The notes under the pieces: generated by a model
The model's input: only the letters and a program-made list of their open reading frames with translations
Told to the model about the DNA's origin: nothing
Databases searched by the model: none
Position numbers and translations under genes: made by a program
Assembly: GCA_046330075.1 (NCBI GenBank)
Contig: JAXLTL010000001.1
Coordinates: 620,001-684,000 of the forward strand
Source: JAJTFW01 sp046330075
GTDB lineage: Bacteria; Bacteroidota; Bacteroidia; AKYH767-A; OLB10
DNA: 64,000 nucleotides
Direction: 5' to 3'
Shown: piece after piece, positions 50,776 to 59,299 of the stretch
How positions within the stretch are numbered: position 1 is the first letter of the stretch
How the letters are laid out: each line of letters starts with the position of its first letter

Positions 50776-52032
50776 TTTTTCCGTTATGTAAGGTACGCCT
50801 GAAGTTACGTTCTCGGCCTGAGGGGTCTTGATTTCTTCGCCGGCCCCACCCGAGCTTCCGCTCTTCACGACCATAAACCTCTCCTTCAGCCTGAGGAACC
50901 ATTGTTCGTAATATGAATAACTGAGCCAGGAAACGAAGATTGTCAGTAAAGGAGCACCCAGATACATCACTCCATTGAACATAGCAGGATGCTGCAACAG
51001 TGCAGAATCGGAAGTTAGCTTAAACAGTATCGCGATTACGATGGTATGGTACATATAGATACCATAGGAGTAATTACCCAATGCATTAAACACCGGATGC
51101 CGTAGTTTGACAGGACATGCAGGATTGGTGGAAACATTGATAATTACCAGCAGGAAAATCAGTGCTTCAAATAATGTATCTCCATAGAATTTATATTCTA
51201 CAATAAAGAGTGATACGAAGAGGAAAAAGTTCAGCCAGTTGGTAACAGGGCTATAGAAAAATTTTAATGCTCTGGGTTTCTGGTGATAGAGATAGAACGC
51301 ACCCAATGCGCCTACAGCCATTTGTTCGATCTTGAAAAGATTCCAGTAGAGCAGAAACTTGTTGCAGATCAATTGAACTTTTCCTGCAGGTAATTGCATA
51401 ACCAGAAGACCAAACGACACAGAGACCAGCAGTTTGCCAATGATCAGCATCAGCAACATTCTAACGAAATGTTTCCTGAATTTCCGAACCAACCATGGCC
51501 AGATAAGATAAAATTGTTCTTCCACCCCTACACTCCAGGTCTGGCTTCCTCCAACGATTTCAACACTGTTATACCTTACAAGATTCGGTAACATCAGAAA
51601 TGACAACGCAAACCAAATCCAGAAATGGTTCTGTAACAGATGCTGCCCATTACCTCCAATGTCGAAAAAATGAGGGACGACAAAAAAAGCAACTGCGATG
51701 ACCAGATAATAAACCGGCCAAATTCTCAATATCCTTCGGATATAGAATTTTTTTAATGCGACCGTTCCTGTTTTTGTTGTTTCCGCCAACAAGAGGTACG
51801 TAATCAGAAATCCGCTGAGCACAAAGAAAAAGCTAACTGCTTTGTGCCCAAGAGCCTGAATGATGGTGCTGAGCATACCATGGCCGGTGAATACCGAAGC
51901 ATAAGCTGCAGTATTTGCTGAAGCCCATAGTTTATATTGCTCAATATGGTGAAAGATAACTGCAGTTGCAGCGAAAAACCGGAGGCCGTTTAATCCTCCG
52001 AAGTAGATTTTGTCATTGGGGGTCTGACTCAT
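50773..52032 (-). CDS. Acyltransferase 3 family membrane protein
   Basis: 419 aa, about ten membrane helices. It has the family features GLNGLRFFAATAVIFHHIEQ (~12-31), the catalytic His region (HHIEQ) and FFFVLSGFLITYLLL, and FYIRRILRIWPVYYL. It probably O-acylates a cell-surface polysaccharide or lipid. ATG 52032 follows an AGAAGGGG sequence; TTG 52080 would add an unconvincing 16 residues. The C-terminal tail past ~390 is low-complexity and charged. Confidence 0.88.
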   Translation of the reverse strand: MSQTPNDKIYFGGLNGLRFFAATAVIFHHIEQYKLWASANTAAYASVFTGHGMLSTIIQALGHKAVSFFFVLSGFLITYLLLAETTKTGTVALKKFYIRRILRIWPVYYLVIAVAFFVVPHFFDIGGNGQHLLQNHFWIWFALSFLMLPNLVRYNSVEIVGGSQTWSVGVEEQFYLIWPWLVRKFRKHFVRMLLMLIIGKLLVSVSFGLLVMQLPAGKVQLICNKFLLYWNLFKIEQMAVGALGAFYLYHQKPRALKFFYSPVTNWLNFFLFVSLFIVEYKFYGDTLFEALIFLLVIINVSTNPACPVKLRHPVFNALGNYSYGIYMYHTIVIAILFKLTSDSALLQHPAMFNGVMYLGAPLLTIFVSWLSYSYYEQWFLRLKERFMVVKSGSSGGAGEEIKTPQAENVTSGVPYITEK

Positions 52033-52111
52033 GACCCCTTCTACGCAAAATCTGCCGGCAGGTTCCGCCCTTTTATTCAACTAGCGTATAGTACGCCACC
52101 GCGTTTCCGGG

Positions 52112-52510
52112 TTATTTTGCCTTACGGAAAAGATAACGGGTCATATAAATTCCCTGGCCTTTTCCTTCAGTTGGACTTTGGACACCAGAGGTCACAGTAA
52201 AAAGCTCCCAACCATCTTTGGTATACTCATTCACCTTGTCAACAATAAGCCGGTCATTGTTCGCTATATTACCGAAATTGATTCCGACCATCGAATACAG
52301 GTTCAGCAGCTCCTTCTCTATAGTTGTTCCGTCAGAAGAAGTAGAAACAATCCGTGAACGCCCAAGCCCGCCGGGAATAATTGATTCAACAGTTGAAAAC
52401 TGACGATATTCGTACTCTACAGGAGCCGGTGTAGGACGAAATGCGAAAAAGAGCAGAATGCCTGTTAGCATTACCAGAGAAGGAAGTAAGGTTTGAATTC
52501 GGGATTTCAT
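52112..52510 (-). CDS. Membrane-anchored protein of unknown function (DUF4177-like)
   Basis: 132 aa from ATG 52510, with an N-terminal hydrophobic anchor (~9-25). The middle and end (KVNEYTKDGWELFTVTSG, GIYMTRYLFRKAK) resemble DUF4177. Function unknown. A -7 box lies 60 nt upstream. The longer frame to 52603 would put residues before a clean signal anchor and is rejected. Confidence 0.55.
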   Translation of the reverse strand: MKSRIQTLLPSLVMLTGILLFFAFRPTPAPVEYEYRQFSTVESIIPGGLGRSRIVSTSSDGTTIEKELLNLYSMVGINFGNIANNDRLIVDKVNEYTKDGWELFTVTSGVQSPTEGKGQGIYMTRYLFRKAK

Positions 52511-52570
52511 AGTGTAAGCTATATTTAATGGTGTTTCGAAGTTGTCAGATGGCAGATAAACAGGAATTCC

Positions 52571-52578
52571 CAAAAATA
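52571..52578 (-). promoter_or_regulatory. -7 element for the DUF4177-like gene
   Basis: CAAAAATA reads TATTTTTG on the minus strand, 60 nt before ATG 52510. Confidence 0.4.
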
Positions 52579-52702
52579 CTATCCGTTTTATAATATTTAA
52601 CACCGTAACCGACCGATTGTTTGATCTTGCGCCTAAACCGTGAAAAATACTCCATGAGCATCCGAAGCTCGATGGAAAGACGATCCCTGATTCCCCGGGT
52701 TG

Positions 52703-53134
52703 TTACTTCCGGTAAAACTCAAGACCGGCCTGAAGCAGTTCATTCATATCCAACTGCAGCAATTCGCTCCAGGCACTTGCCTTGCTGCCGGATTCAGGAT
52801 AAACACAAATCCACTGCTCACTATCAAAACAGAATAAAAATGCTTCCTGTACCTTATGAATCAGCATTTCCTTTTGAAGATTTTCAATATCTGAAATTTC
52901 AGGTATCTGCCTGCTGAATTCAATCACTACTGCAGGAATATAATCCTGTGCTTTGCTATAAATTACTATATCCGATTGAGGCGAATTCTCCGAATGCAAA
53001 TCCCAATAACCATCCGGAACTGCTTCAGCAAGCCTCTTATCCAGCGATCGTGAAACCCGGTGAAGTAAAACTATAATATATAGTTCCCTGAAAGGGATCG
53101 GGTCTATTACCGGATGTAAGCTCAAAACTGCCAT
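52703..53134 (-). CDS. Unknown protein with PD-(D/E)XK/Uma2-like traits
   Basis: 143 aa. The block SDIVIYSKAQDYIPAVVIEF followed by KVQEAFLFCFDSEQWICVYP resembles the D...ExS core and following strand of Uma2-type nucleases, though Lys is not clear and the length is short. A -7 box (CAAAGTTA, 53151-53158) lies 16 nt upstream. No neighbouring toxin or restriction gene. Confidence 0.4.
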   Translation of the reverse strand: MAVLSLHPVIDPIPFRELYIIVLLHRVSRSLDKRLAEAVPDGYWDLHSENSPQSDIVIYSKAQDYIPAVVIEFSRQIPEISDIENLQKEMLIHKVQEAFLFCFDSEQWICVYPESGSKASAWSELLQLDMNELLQAGLEFYRK

Positions 53135-53384
53135 AATAATGGGTATTTCTCAAAGTTATCAATCGTAAAATTTATCTGAGTGGTTTTTGAAAAACATAAC
53201 AATTTGATAATTATTACCGATACTAAAACTTCAAATAGCGACTGTATTAATTTGATATTCTGATATATATAAATTAATACTAAATCACATCTAACTTAGC
53301 TGGCAAATTCTCTAACAGTGGTTATGAACAATATATGTTAAAAATTTTGGGTGAACATGCAATATTCTTAGGTGAAAATATGTT
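53135..53384. other. AT-rich spacer upstream of the coiled-coil lipoprotein
   Basis: About 250 bp of very AT-rich DNA without a coding frame; it holds divergent promoters (53151-53158 minus, 53385-53392 plus). No other structure recognised. Confidence 0.4.
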
Positions 53385-53392
53385 TATCTTTG
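53385..53392 (+). promoter_or_regulatory. -7 element of the coiled-coil lipoprotein gene
   Basis: TATCTTTG lies 30 nt before the ATG at 53423. No convincing -33 TTTG. Confidence 0.5.
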
Positions 53393-53422
53393 ACAAACGA
53401 AATTCGGACAAACATAACCCCC

Positions 53423-54286
53423 ATGAAAAAACTCTTGATATTATTTGGATTCACCGCATTTATTGCCAGCTGTGGACCAGACTACAAAGCCGAAGTTGAG
53501 CGCATGATGCGCGAACGCGACAGCCTTATGGCGCAGTACGATGCAAAGGATTCTGTGATTAACGGATATATGCAGGACATTAGCGAAATCCAATCCAGCA
53601 TCGAAGGTCTTACACAACAGGAAGAAATGTTGAACCGTGAAGGGGCAGCAAATCCTGAAGTTTCTCAAGATGCAAAAGCTAAAATCATGGGCGATATTGA
53701 TGCGATTCGCCAGCTGATTGATGCTAACAAAAAGAAACTTTCTGAACTCCAGGCGCGAGTAAGAAAGTCAAACGTAAAAGTTGCTGAACTGGAGAAGATG
53801 ATTGCTTCACTCAACACGCAACTTGCACAACGCGATTCAAGCATTAATGCATTGAATGAGAATGTACTTGCACTGAACGGTACCATTACCACCATGCAAA
53901 CAGAAATGGATACCATTAAGGCAGATGTTGCCCGCAAGGCAACGGAGATCACTGACAAAACTACCCGTCTGCACACTGCCTACTATACCGTTGGCAATTA
54001 CAAGACCCTGCGTGATAAGAAGGTGTTGTCGAAACAAGGTGGTTTCCTCGGTTTAGGTAAGGCGAAGACCATGGTTCCTGATTTCAACCAGGAAGCATTC
54101 ACCCGTATCGATTATACAAATACGAAGATGATCGAGCTTAACTCAAAAGCAGTGAAACTCGTCAGCACTCACCCAAGCGGCACTTATACTTTACGTAAAG
54201 AAAACGAGAAAATTACAGGAATCGAAATCACTGATCCTGAGAAATTCTGGGCTGCTTCCAAATACCTGGTTGTAGTAACTGAGTAA
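53423..54286 (+). CDS. Coiled-coil lipoprotein
   Basis: 287 aa. A lipoprotein signal peptide ends at the lipobox IASC (Cys16). Residues ~20-190 form long amphipathic helices with heptads (DSLMAQYDAKDSVINGYMQD, VKVAELEKMIASLNTQLAQR), then a C-terminal globular part (KVLSKQGGFLGLGKAKTMVP). Codon bias and the strong terminator suggest high expression. It resembles abundant Bacteroidota envelope lipoproteins of unknown role. Confidence 0.75.
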   Translation: MKKLLILFGFTAFIASCGPDYKAEVERMMRERDSLMAQYDAKDSVINGYMQDISEIQSSIEGLTQQEEMLNREGAANPEVSQDAKAKIMGDIDAIRQLIDANKKKLSELQARVRKSNVKVAELEKMIASLNTQLAQRDSSINALNENVLALNGTITTMQTEMDTIKADVARKATEITDKTTRLHTAYYTVGNYKTLRDKKVLSKQGGFLGLGKAKTMVPDFNQEAFTRIDYTNTKMIELNSKAVKLVSTHPSGTYTLRKENEKITGIEITDPEKFWAASKYLVVVTE

Positions 54287-54306
54287 TAGTAATCAAACCC
54301 AAGACC

Positions 54307-54333
54307 AGCCCCGGATTCCGGGGCTTTTTTTTT
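54307..54333 (+). terminator. Terminator of the coiled-coil lipoprotein gene
   Basis: AGCCCCGG-ATT-CCGGGGCT, a perfect 8-bp stem, followed by eight T. Confidence 0.9.
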
Positions 54334-54361
54334 GATCACTACAAACGATTATCTTCACACA

Positions 54362-54910
54362 ATGCGAGCCGTTTATTACTTCTTCTTCGTGCTGGTTGGA
54401 GGCTGGAAAATCAAAGGCGATGTTCCAAGGAACCTCAGAAAGTACATTATTGCTGTTGCGCCCCACACCTCGAACTGGGATTTTCTGATAGGCCTCGCCG
54501 TTAGAAGTATAAAACGATTTCCTTCCAACTTTCTCGGTAAAAAAGAACTTTTCACTTCACCATTTGGTTGGCTCTTTAAAAAGCTGGGAGGTTATCCGGT
54601 TGACAGAAGTAAACATACACATCTGGTTGATCAGGTTGTTCAACTGATTCAGGAAAATGAGCAGTTTGTGGTAGCAATTGCACCAGAGGGAACTCGAAAA
54701 AGCGTGAATAAATGGAAAACGGGATTCTATCACATGGCCTATAAAGGCGGTATTCCGATTGTATTAGCCAGTTTTGATTATCCATCCAAAACTGTTGAAT
54801 TCAGTACCCCTTTTTACCCTACCGGAGACTTTGATCAGGATGCCCCGGCGATAGCACGTTTCTTTGATGGTAAAAAAGGAAAAACCCGGGGAATCACTCC
54901 GGTCAATTGA
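54362..54910 (+). CDS. Lysophospholipid acyltransferase-family protein (LPLAT)
   Basis: 182 aa from ATG 54362. Catalytic motif I HTSNWD (35-40, HX4D) and motif III APEGTR (107-112) are clear, as is the KKELFTSPFGWLFKKLGGYP loop. Such short LPLAT proteins acylate lysophospholipids or glycerol phosphate at the inner membrane. Start 54332 would extend into the terminator of the previous gene and is rejected. Confidence 0.85.
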   Translation: MRAVYYFFFVLVGGWKIKGDVPRNLRKYIIAVAPHTSNWDFLIGLAVRSIKRFPSNFLGKKELFTSPFGWLFKKLGGYPVDRSKHTHLVDQVVQLIQENEQFVVAIAPEGTRKSVNKWKTGFYHMAYKGGIPIVLASFDYPSKTVEFSTPFYPTGDFDQDAPAIARFFDGKKGKTRGITPVN

Positions 54911-55038
54911 ACCTTTCTTGTTCATTTTCAATAATTTAAAAAAAGAAGGTACGGATATTAAAACATAAATGCATGATAACCGTTATTGATAGTAATACTA
55001 TCATGATATAGTATACAGGCAGGTTAGGTTTTCAGGTA

Positions 55039-55066
55039 GAAGAGGTCCATTCGTGGGCCTCTTCTT
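55039..55066. terminator. Hairpin between the LPLAT gene and purC
   Basis: GAAGAGGTCC-ATTCGT-GGGCCTCTTC is a 10-bp stem with one G-T pair, directly next to the purC stop and followed by TTATTATAT on the plus strand. Confidence 0.45.
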
Positions 55067-55067
55067 A

Positions 55068-56045
55068 TTATATTCCTGCCAATAGTGGCTGTAAAGCTCT
55101 TGATACGTTTTCTTCGATCCTGGGTAATACCCGTGACACATCTGCACGGTTAAATGCTGATCCGGTGATTTTCTGATACAGTTCAATGTACCGTTCGCTG
55201 ACTTCATTCACGAAATCATCCGGAAAATCCGGAATAGTTTGTCCCTCGAGTCCCTGAAAACCATTTGCAATTAACCATTGCCTTAAAAACTCTTTACTGA
55301 GCTGACGCTGAGCTTCCCCTTTCGCCTGTCGTTCTTCATACCCTTCCGCATAAAAATACCTGGAGCTGTCCGGCGTATGAATTTCGTCAATGATATAGAT
55401 TTTATCATTGGCCCTTCCGAATTCATATTTTGTATCTACGAGGATCAACCCTTTTTCAGCAGCCATCTTCTTACCTCTGTTATATAAAGCTCTCGTGTAT
55501 TTCTCAATTGTCAGATATTCTTCTTCTGATACAATTCCCTGCTGAATGATTTCTTCGCGGCTGATATCCAGATCGTGCCCATGATCACTTTTTGTAGTCG
55601 GTGTAATGATAGGCTCGGGGAACGGATCATTTTCCCTCAACCCATCCGGCATACTCACACCACAAATCACCCGTTTACCACTGCTGTACTCACGCCATGC
55701 ATGACCGCTGAGATACCCCCGGATAACCATTTCAACTTTATAGGGTTTACATAAGATGCCGATCGTGGCATTCGGATCAGGAACAGAAATTACCCAGTTA
55801 GGACATATGTCTTTTGTAGCTTCCAGGAAATAAGCTGCCAGTTGATTCAGCACCTGTCCCTTGTATGGAATGGGGCGCGGCATTATGAAGTCAAAAGCAG
55901 AGACACGATCACTTACGATCATGACCATGAATCGATTATCTACATAATAGACATCTCGAACCTTACCATGATAAACAGAAGATATTGCAGGAAGTTTCAG
56001 GTTAGTTCTGGTGATGCATTGATCGTCGGTTAGCATGGCTGACAT
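55068..56045 (-). CDS. purC: SAICAR synthetase PurC
   Basis: 325 aa. It joins aspartate to CAIR in purine synthesis. Family motifs are KVRDVYYVDNRFMVMIVSDR, SAFDFIMPRPIPYKGQVLNQ, the ATP-loop SGHAWREYSSGKR, and DTKYEFGRANDKIYIIDEIH. I start at ATG 56045; 56036 (MLTDDQ) is also possible. The frame up to 56087 crosses the promoter. It belongs to the longer ~310-330-aa PurC type. Confidence 0.93.
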   Translation of the reverse strand: MSAMLTDDQCITRTNLKLPAISSVYHGKVRDVYYVDNRFMVMIVSDRVSAFDFIMPRPIPYKGQVLNQLAAYFLEATKDICPNWVISVPDPNATIGILCKPYKVEMVIRGYLSGHAWREYSSGKRVICGVSMPDGLRENDPFPEPIITPTTKSDHGHDLDISREEIIQQGIVSEEEYLTIEKYTRALYNRGKKMAAEKGLILVDTKYEFGRANDKIYIIDEIHTPDSSRYFYAEGYEERQAKGEAQRQLSKEFLRQWLIANGFQGLEGQTIPDFPDDFVNEVSERYIELYQKITGSAFNRADVSRVLPRIEENVSRALQPLLAGI

Positions 56046-56061
56046 GGGGGAGGATTTTGTA

Positions 56062-56095
56062 CAAATGTAATCGATGTTTACATCCACTCGTCAAA
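56062..56095 (-). promoter_or_regulatory. Promoter of purC
   Basis: On the minus strand TTTG (56092-56095), a 22-bp spacer and TACATTTG (56062-56069), 16 nt before the ATG. Confidence 0.6.
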
Positions 56096-56128
56096 ACCAA
56101 AAGATGTGCAGGTTGTTATTTTTACGCT

Positions 56129-57031
56129 ATGATTCCTATTGCCTACTCGGAAATCTATAATCATCCCCTTCCCCCGGGTCATCGGTTTCCGATGTTAAAA
56201 TATGAACTGATTCCCGGACAGTTGCTGTATGAAGGTACAATTGTTGCGCAACAACTCTTTACTCCTGAACCCATCGATCTCGCTACTGCCCGCCTTGTAC
56301 ACACCCCTGAATACCTGAACAAACTCATCAGATTAGGTCTGTCTGCCTCCGAAATCCGAAAAAGCGGTTTCCCGTTAAGTCAACAACTTATCGATCGGGA
56401 ACTTATCATCACCGGGGGCACCTGCGCCTGTTCAGACTTTGCGTTGGAATACGGGGTTTCCTTTAATGTTGCCGGCGGTACGCACCATGCCTCATCCCAT
56501 CAGGCGGAAGGATTTTGCCTTTTAAATGATCAGGCTGTTGCGGCATCCCGACTACTTTATTCTCAAAAATCAAAAGCTATACTTATCATTGACCTCGATG
56601 TGCACCAGGGAAATGGTACCGCTGAAATTTTTTCGGGAAATCCTCAGGTATTTACCTTCAGTATGCATGCTGGTCATAATTTCCCATTGAAAAAAGAAAA
56701 AAGCAGCCTGGATATTCCATTGCCTGATGGTTGCAGCGACGACACTTATCTTGAAACGCTGAAAAAAGCCTTGCAGCATATTTCAGAAAGCTTTAATCCG
56801 GATTTTGTTTTTTATCAAAGCGGAGTTGATGTTCTGGCAACAGATAAAATCGGCCGGCTCAGCCTTTCAAAAAACGCCTGTATGGAGCGCGACCGGCTAG
56901 TGTTAAACTATTGTTTTTCCCGAGGCCTTCCACTGGTGATAACGATGGGTGGCGGTTACTCTGAAAAAATTTCCGACATTGTAGATGCACATTGTAACAC
57001 GTTCAGAGTAGCAACCGAAATTTATAGCTAG
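56129..57031 (+). CDS. Histone-deacetylase-family amidohydrolase
   Basis: 300 aa. The zinc and catalytic motifs of the HDAC/acetoin-utilisation family are intact: VAGGTHHASS with paired His119-His120, IDLDVHQGNGTAEIF with Asp157 and His159, and TMGGGYS near the C-terminus. The substrate could be an acetylated polyamine, protein lysine, or other amide. ATG 56129 fits the family N-terminus (IPIAYSEIYNHPLP). It overlaps the convergent phoH by 4 nt. Confidence 0.88.
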   Translation: MIPIAYSEIYNHPLPPGHRFPMLKYELIPGQLLYEGTIVAQQLFTPEPIDLATARLVHTPEYLNKLIRLGLSASEIRKSGFPLSQQLIDRELIITGGTCACSDFALEYGVSFNVAGGTHHASSHQAEGFCLLNDQAVAASRLLYSQKSKAILIIDLDVHQGNGTAEIFSGNPQVFTFSMHAGHNFPLKKEKSSLDIPLPDGCSDDTYLETLKKALQHISESFNPDFVFYQSGVDVLATDKIGRLSLSKNACMERDRLVLNYCFSRGLPLVITMGGGYSEKISDIVDAHCNTFRVATEIYS

Positions 57032-58068
57032 CCTTCTTTGCCGCCTCCCTGTTTTTCCTCCGGTCCGAAACCATCTTTCTTTTCTTTTGAGGCATTCGCT
57101 ATACGGTCATAGGCATGGATGATGTCCCGCACCAACCGATGACGCACAACATCGGCAGCATCAAGATGAACAAATCCAATTCCATCAATGTTCTTCAGGA
57201 TGCGTGTTGCCTGTACAAGTCCGGAAGGCTGATTGCGCGGCAAATCAACCTGTGAGGTATCACCCGTTACAATCATCTTTGCATGAGGTCCCATTCGGGT
57301 TAAAAACATCTTCAGCTGACTTTCAGTAGCATTCTGTGCTTCATCCAAAATCACATACGCATGATCCAGCGTACGTCCCCGCATAAAAGCCAGGGGTGCA
57401 ACCTCAATCACCCCATTTTCAAGGAAAGTGCGGAGTTTTTCACCTGGAATCATATCAAACAATGCATCATACAGAGGCCGGAGATATGGGTCGATTTTCT
57501 CTTTGAGATCTCCGGGTAAAAAACCCAGATTTTCCCCGGCTTCCACTGCCGGCCGTGTTAGAATGATCCTTCGTATTTCTCTGTTTTTTAACGCTCTTAC
57601 CGCCAGCGCCACGGCGGTATAAGTTTTACCGGTTCCCGCTGGTCCGATAGCAAACACGATGTCGTTTCTGTCGCAGGTCTCCACCAGTTTCTGCTGGTTG
57701 GGAGTGCGCGCCCTTACCAGTATTCCACCGGGGCCAAAAACAAGCACATCTTTTCCATCTCCTGAAGAACCGGACGATGAGCCAGACCGATCATTTTCAG
57801 ATGCACTTTTCTGACCTCTTCCATTCAGCAGATAATCTACTTCTGTAGGGGTCATAATACCGTGTTCCCGAAAGTGAGCCAGCAACTTATTTATTTTTTC
57901 CCCGGCCACCAGGAGCTGCTCATCGGTTCCGATCAGCTTCAGTTCATGCCCCCTCCCAACAACTTTTAATTCAGGAAAACGGCGTCGGATTACATCCAGG
58001 TTGGCATCATTCACTCCGAAAAAATCCACCACATTAGTGAAGTCCAGAGAAATTACAATTTCTTTCAA
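57028..58068 (-). CDS. PhoH-family ATPase
   Basis: 346 aa. The P-loop ATPase domain shows Walker A GPAGTGKT (142-149) and Walker B YVILDEAQN (~222-230). The N-terminal ~70 residues are KH-like, and a Gly/Ser-rich linker (SGSSSGSSGDGKD) precedes the ATPase. PhoH proteins act in RNA or phosphate-stress processes. The start is TTG at 58068, as no in-frame ATG lies near the conserved N-terminus. Confidence 0.9.
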   Translation of the reverse strand: MKEIVISLDFTNVVDFFGVNDANLDVIRRRFPELKVVGRGHELKLIGTDEQLLVAGEKINKLLAHFREHGIMTPTEVDYLLNGRGQKSASENDRSGSSSGSSGDGKDVLVFGPGGILVRARTPNQQKLVETCDRNDIVFAIGPAGTGKTYTAVALAVRALKNREIRRIILTRPAVEAGENLGFLPGDLKEKIDPYLRPLYDALFDMIPGEKLRTFLENGVIEVAPLAFMRGRTLDHAYVILDEAQNATESQLKMFLTRMGPHAKMIVTGDTSQVDLPRNQPSGLVQATRILKNIDGIGFVHLDAADVVRHRLVRDIIHAYDRIANASKEKKDGFGPEEKQGGGKEG

Positions 58069-58128
58069 TCTGTATTTTTGTTTCTACTATTTACGATGTA
58101 AAGATAAGAATCGTTACTCAATTGAAGC

Positions 58129-58680
58129 ATGAAAGCCAGACGAAACGCCACAGCTCCAGCTTTAAACAGCCGCCGAAATCTTGAGGATATTGTACATCAG
58201 AGGCTCTCAGAGAAAATGATGAAAAAAGACGTTGAAGCCCTTGCCGAAGCTGTAGGAAACCATGGTGAAATTCTGTTAAAATATTCATTGCATGCTGAAA
58301 CAGAAACGGCTAACCGGGCATCCTGGGTGTACAGATCCTGGGCCGAAACGCATACGATTTTGCTTCCATCACTTTTCAATCAGATGATCAGCGTATTGAA
58401 CCAGACCGAAAACGGCAGTGTCATCCGAAACCTGACCGGAGTATGGGTTGACCATGGCTACCCCTCTAAACAGGACAGTAAAATTTTAGACTTAGGTTTC
58501 AAAGTGCTTAAAAACACCAACTATGCTATTGCCGTCTATGCAAACATTCTCGGAATATTGGCATTTCCTTGCTCCAGGTATCCCGAGTTAAAAGAAGAAA
58601 TAAGGCTGATAGCACTTCGACAGCCCCTCGCCGGTGAAAACGGGTTCAGAAAAAGACTAACAGATTTGCTCAATGCCTGA
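58129..58680 (+). CDS. Alpha-helical conserved protein of unknown function
   Basis: 183 aa, basic N-terminus, then repeated amphipathic helices (SEKMMKKDVEALAEAVGNHG, LGFKVLKNTNYAIAVYANIL) that look HEAT-like. No signal peptide. TATTTTTG at 58073-58080, 48 nt upstream, could be its promoter. Not assigned to a family. Confidence 0.6.
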   Translation: MKARRNATAPALNSRRNLEDIVHQRLSEKMMKKDVEALAEAVGNHGEILLKYSLHAETETANRASWVYRSWAETHTILLPSLFNQMISVLNQTENGSVIRNLTGVWVDHGYPSKQDSKILDLGFKVLKNTNYAIAVYANILGILAFPCSRYPELKEEIRLIALRQPLAGENGFRKRLTDLLNA

Positions 58681-58699
58681 AGAGCTCCCCGCTTTTGGT

Positions 58700-58707
58700 T
58701 AAATTTG
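58700..58707 (+). promoter_or_regulatory. -7 element at the ECF sigma factor gene
   Basis: TAAATTTG with only 4 nt before the GTG start at 58712. No -33 TTTG at normal spacing. Confidence 0.45.
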
Positions 58708-58711
58708 ACTC

Positions 58712-59299
58712 GTGGGAAACAATCCTTCATATAAAAACCTGACCGATGCTGACCTGATTCGTATTTACAAATCAGAGCGGCAGATGGAAGTAGTTGGCGC
58801 CTTGTATGCCCGCTATTCGCATCTGGTATTTGGTGTTTGTATGAAATACCTGAAAGATGAAGATGAAAGTAAGGATGCAGCCTCGCAGGTATTTGAGAAG
58901 CTCGTGAAGGAACTTTTGAGACATGATGTAGACAATTTCAGAGGCTGGCTACATACGGTCACAAAATTTCATTGTCTGATGTTGTTGCGTTCCGGGAAGA
59001 AGGAAATCACCGGAATGGATCCGGGAATTATGGAAAAAGAGCTCTCGATGCATCCATCGGGTCTAAGTACAGACGAAGTACTTGAAAAAGAAAGGCTATT
59101 GCAACTTCTTGAAAATGCGATGGGAGAACTGGACGAACATCAACAACGCTGCATCCGGCTTTTCTATCTTGAAGAGAAAAGTTATCTTGAAGTAAGTGAA
59201 ATAACAGGTTATACTCTCAATCAGGTAAAAAGCTATATCCAGAATGGAAAACGCAACCTGAAAATACTCATGACAAAAGATGAACATCAACGGGAATAA
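58712..59299 (+). CDS. ECF-type RNA polymerase sigma factor
   Basis: 195 aa. Region 2 spans ~10-80 (LTDADLIRIYKSERQ, DEDESKDAASQVFEKLVK) and region 4 ~125-185 (LDEHQQRCIRLFYLEEKSYL, SEITGYTLNQVKSYIQNGKR). The start is GTG at 58712; the next Met (residue 25) would cut into region 2. The partner anti-sigma gene overlaps the 3' end by 20 nt. Its regulon is unknown, but autoregulation is usual for the class. Confidence 0.9.
   Translation: MGNNPSYKNLTDADLIRIYKSERQMEVVGALYARYSHLVFGVCMKYLKDEDESKDAASQVFEKLVKELLRHDVDNFRGWLHTVTKFHCLMLLRSGKKEITGMDPGIMEKELSMHPSGLSTDEVLEKERLLQLLENAMGELDEHQQRCIRLFYLEEKSYLEVSEITGYTLNQVKSYIQNGKRNLKILMTKDEHQRE

Noticed and set aside
54960..55020. Palindromic AT-rich stretch (TACTAT...ATAGTA) as an origin or regulatory site
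   Set aside because: Short, A/T-only arms in an AT-rich gap are expected by chance. No DnaA-box pattern was seen.
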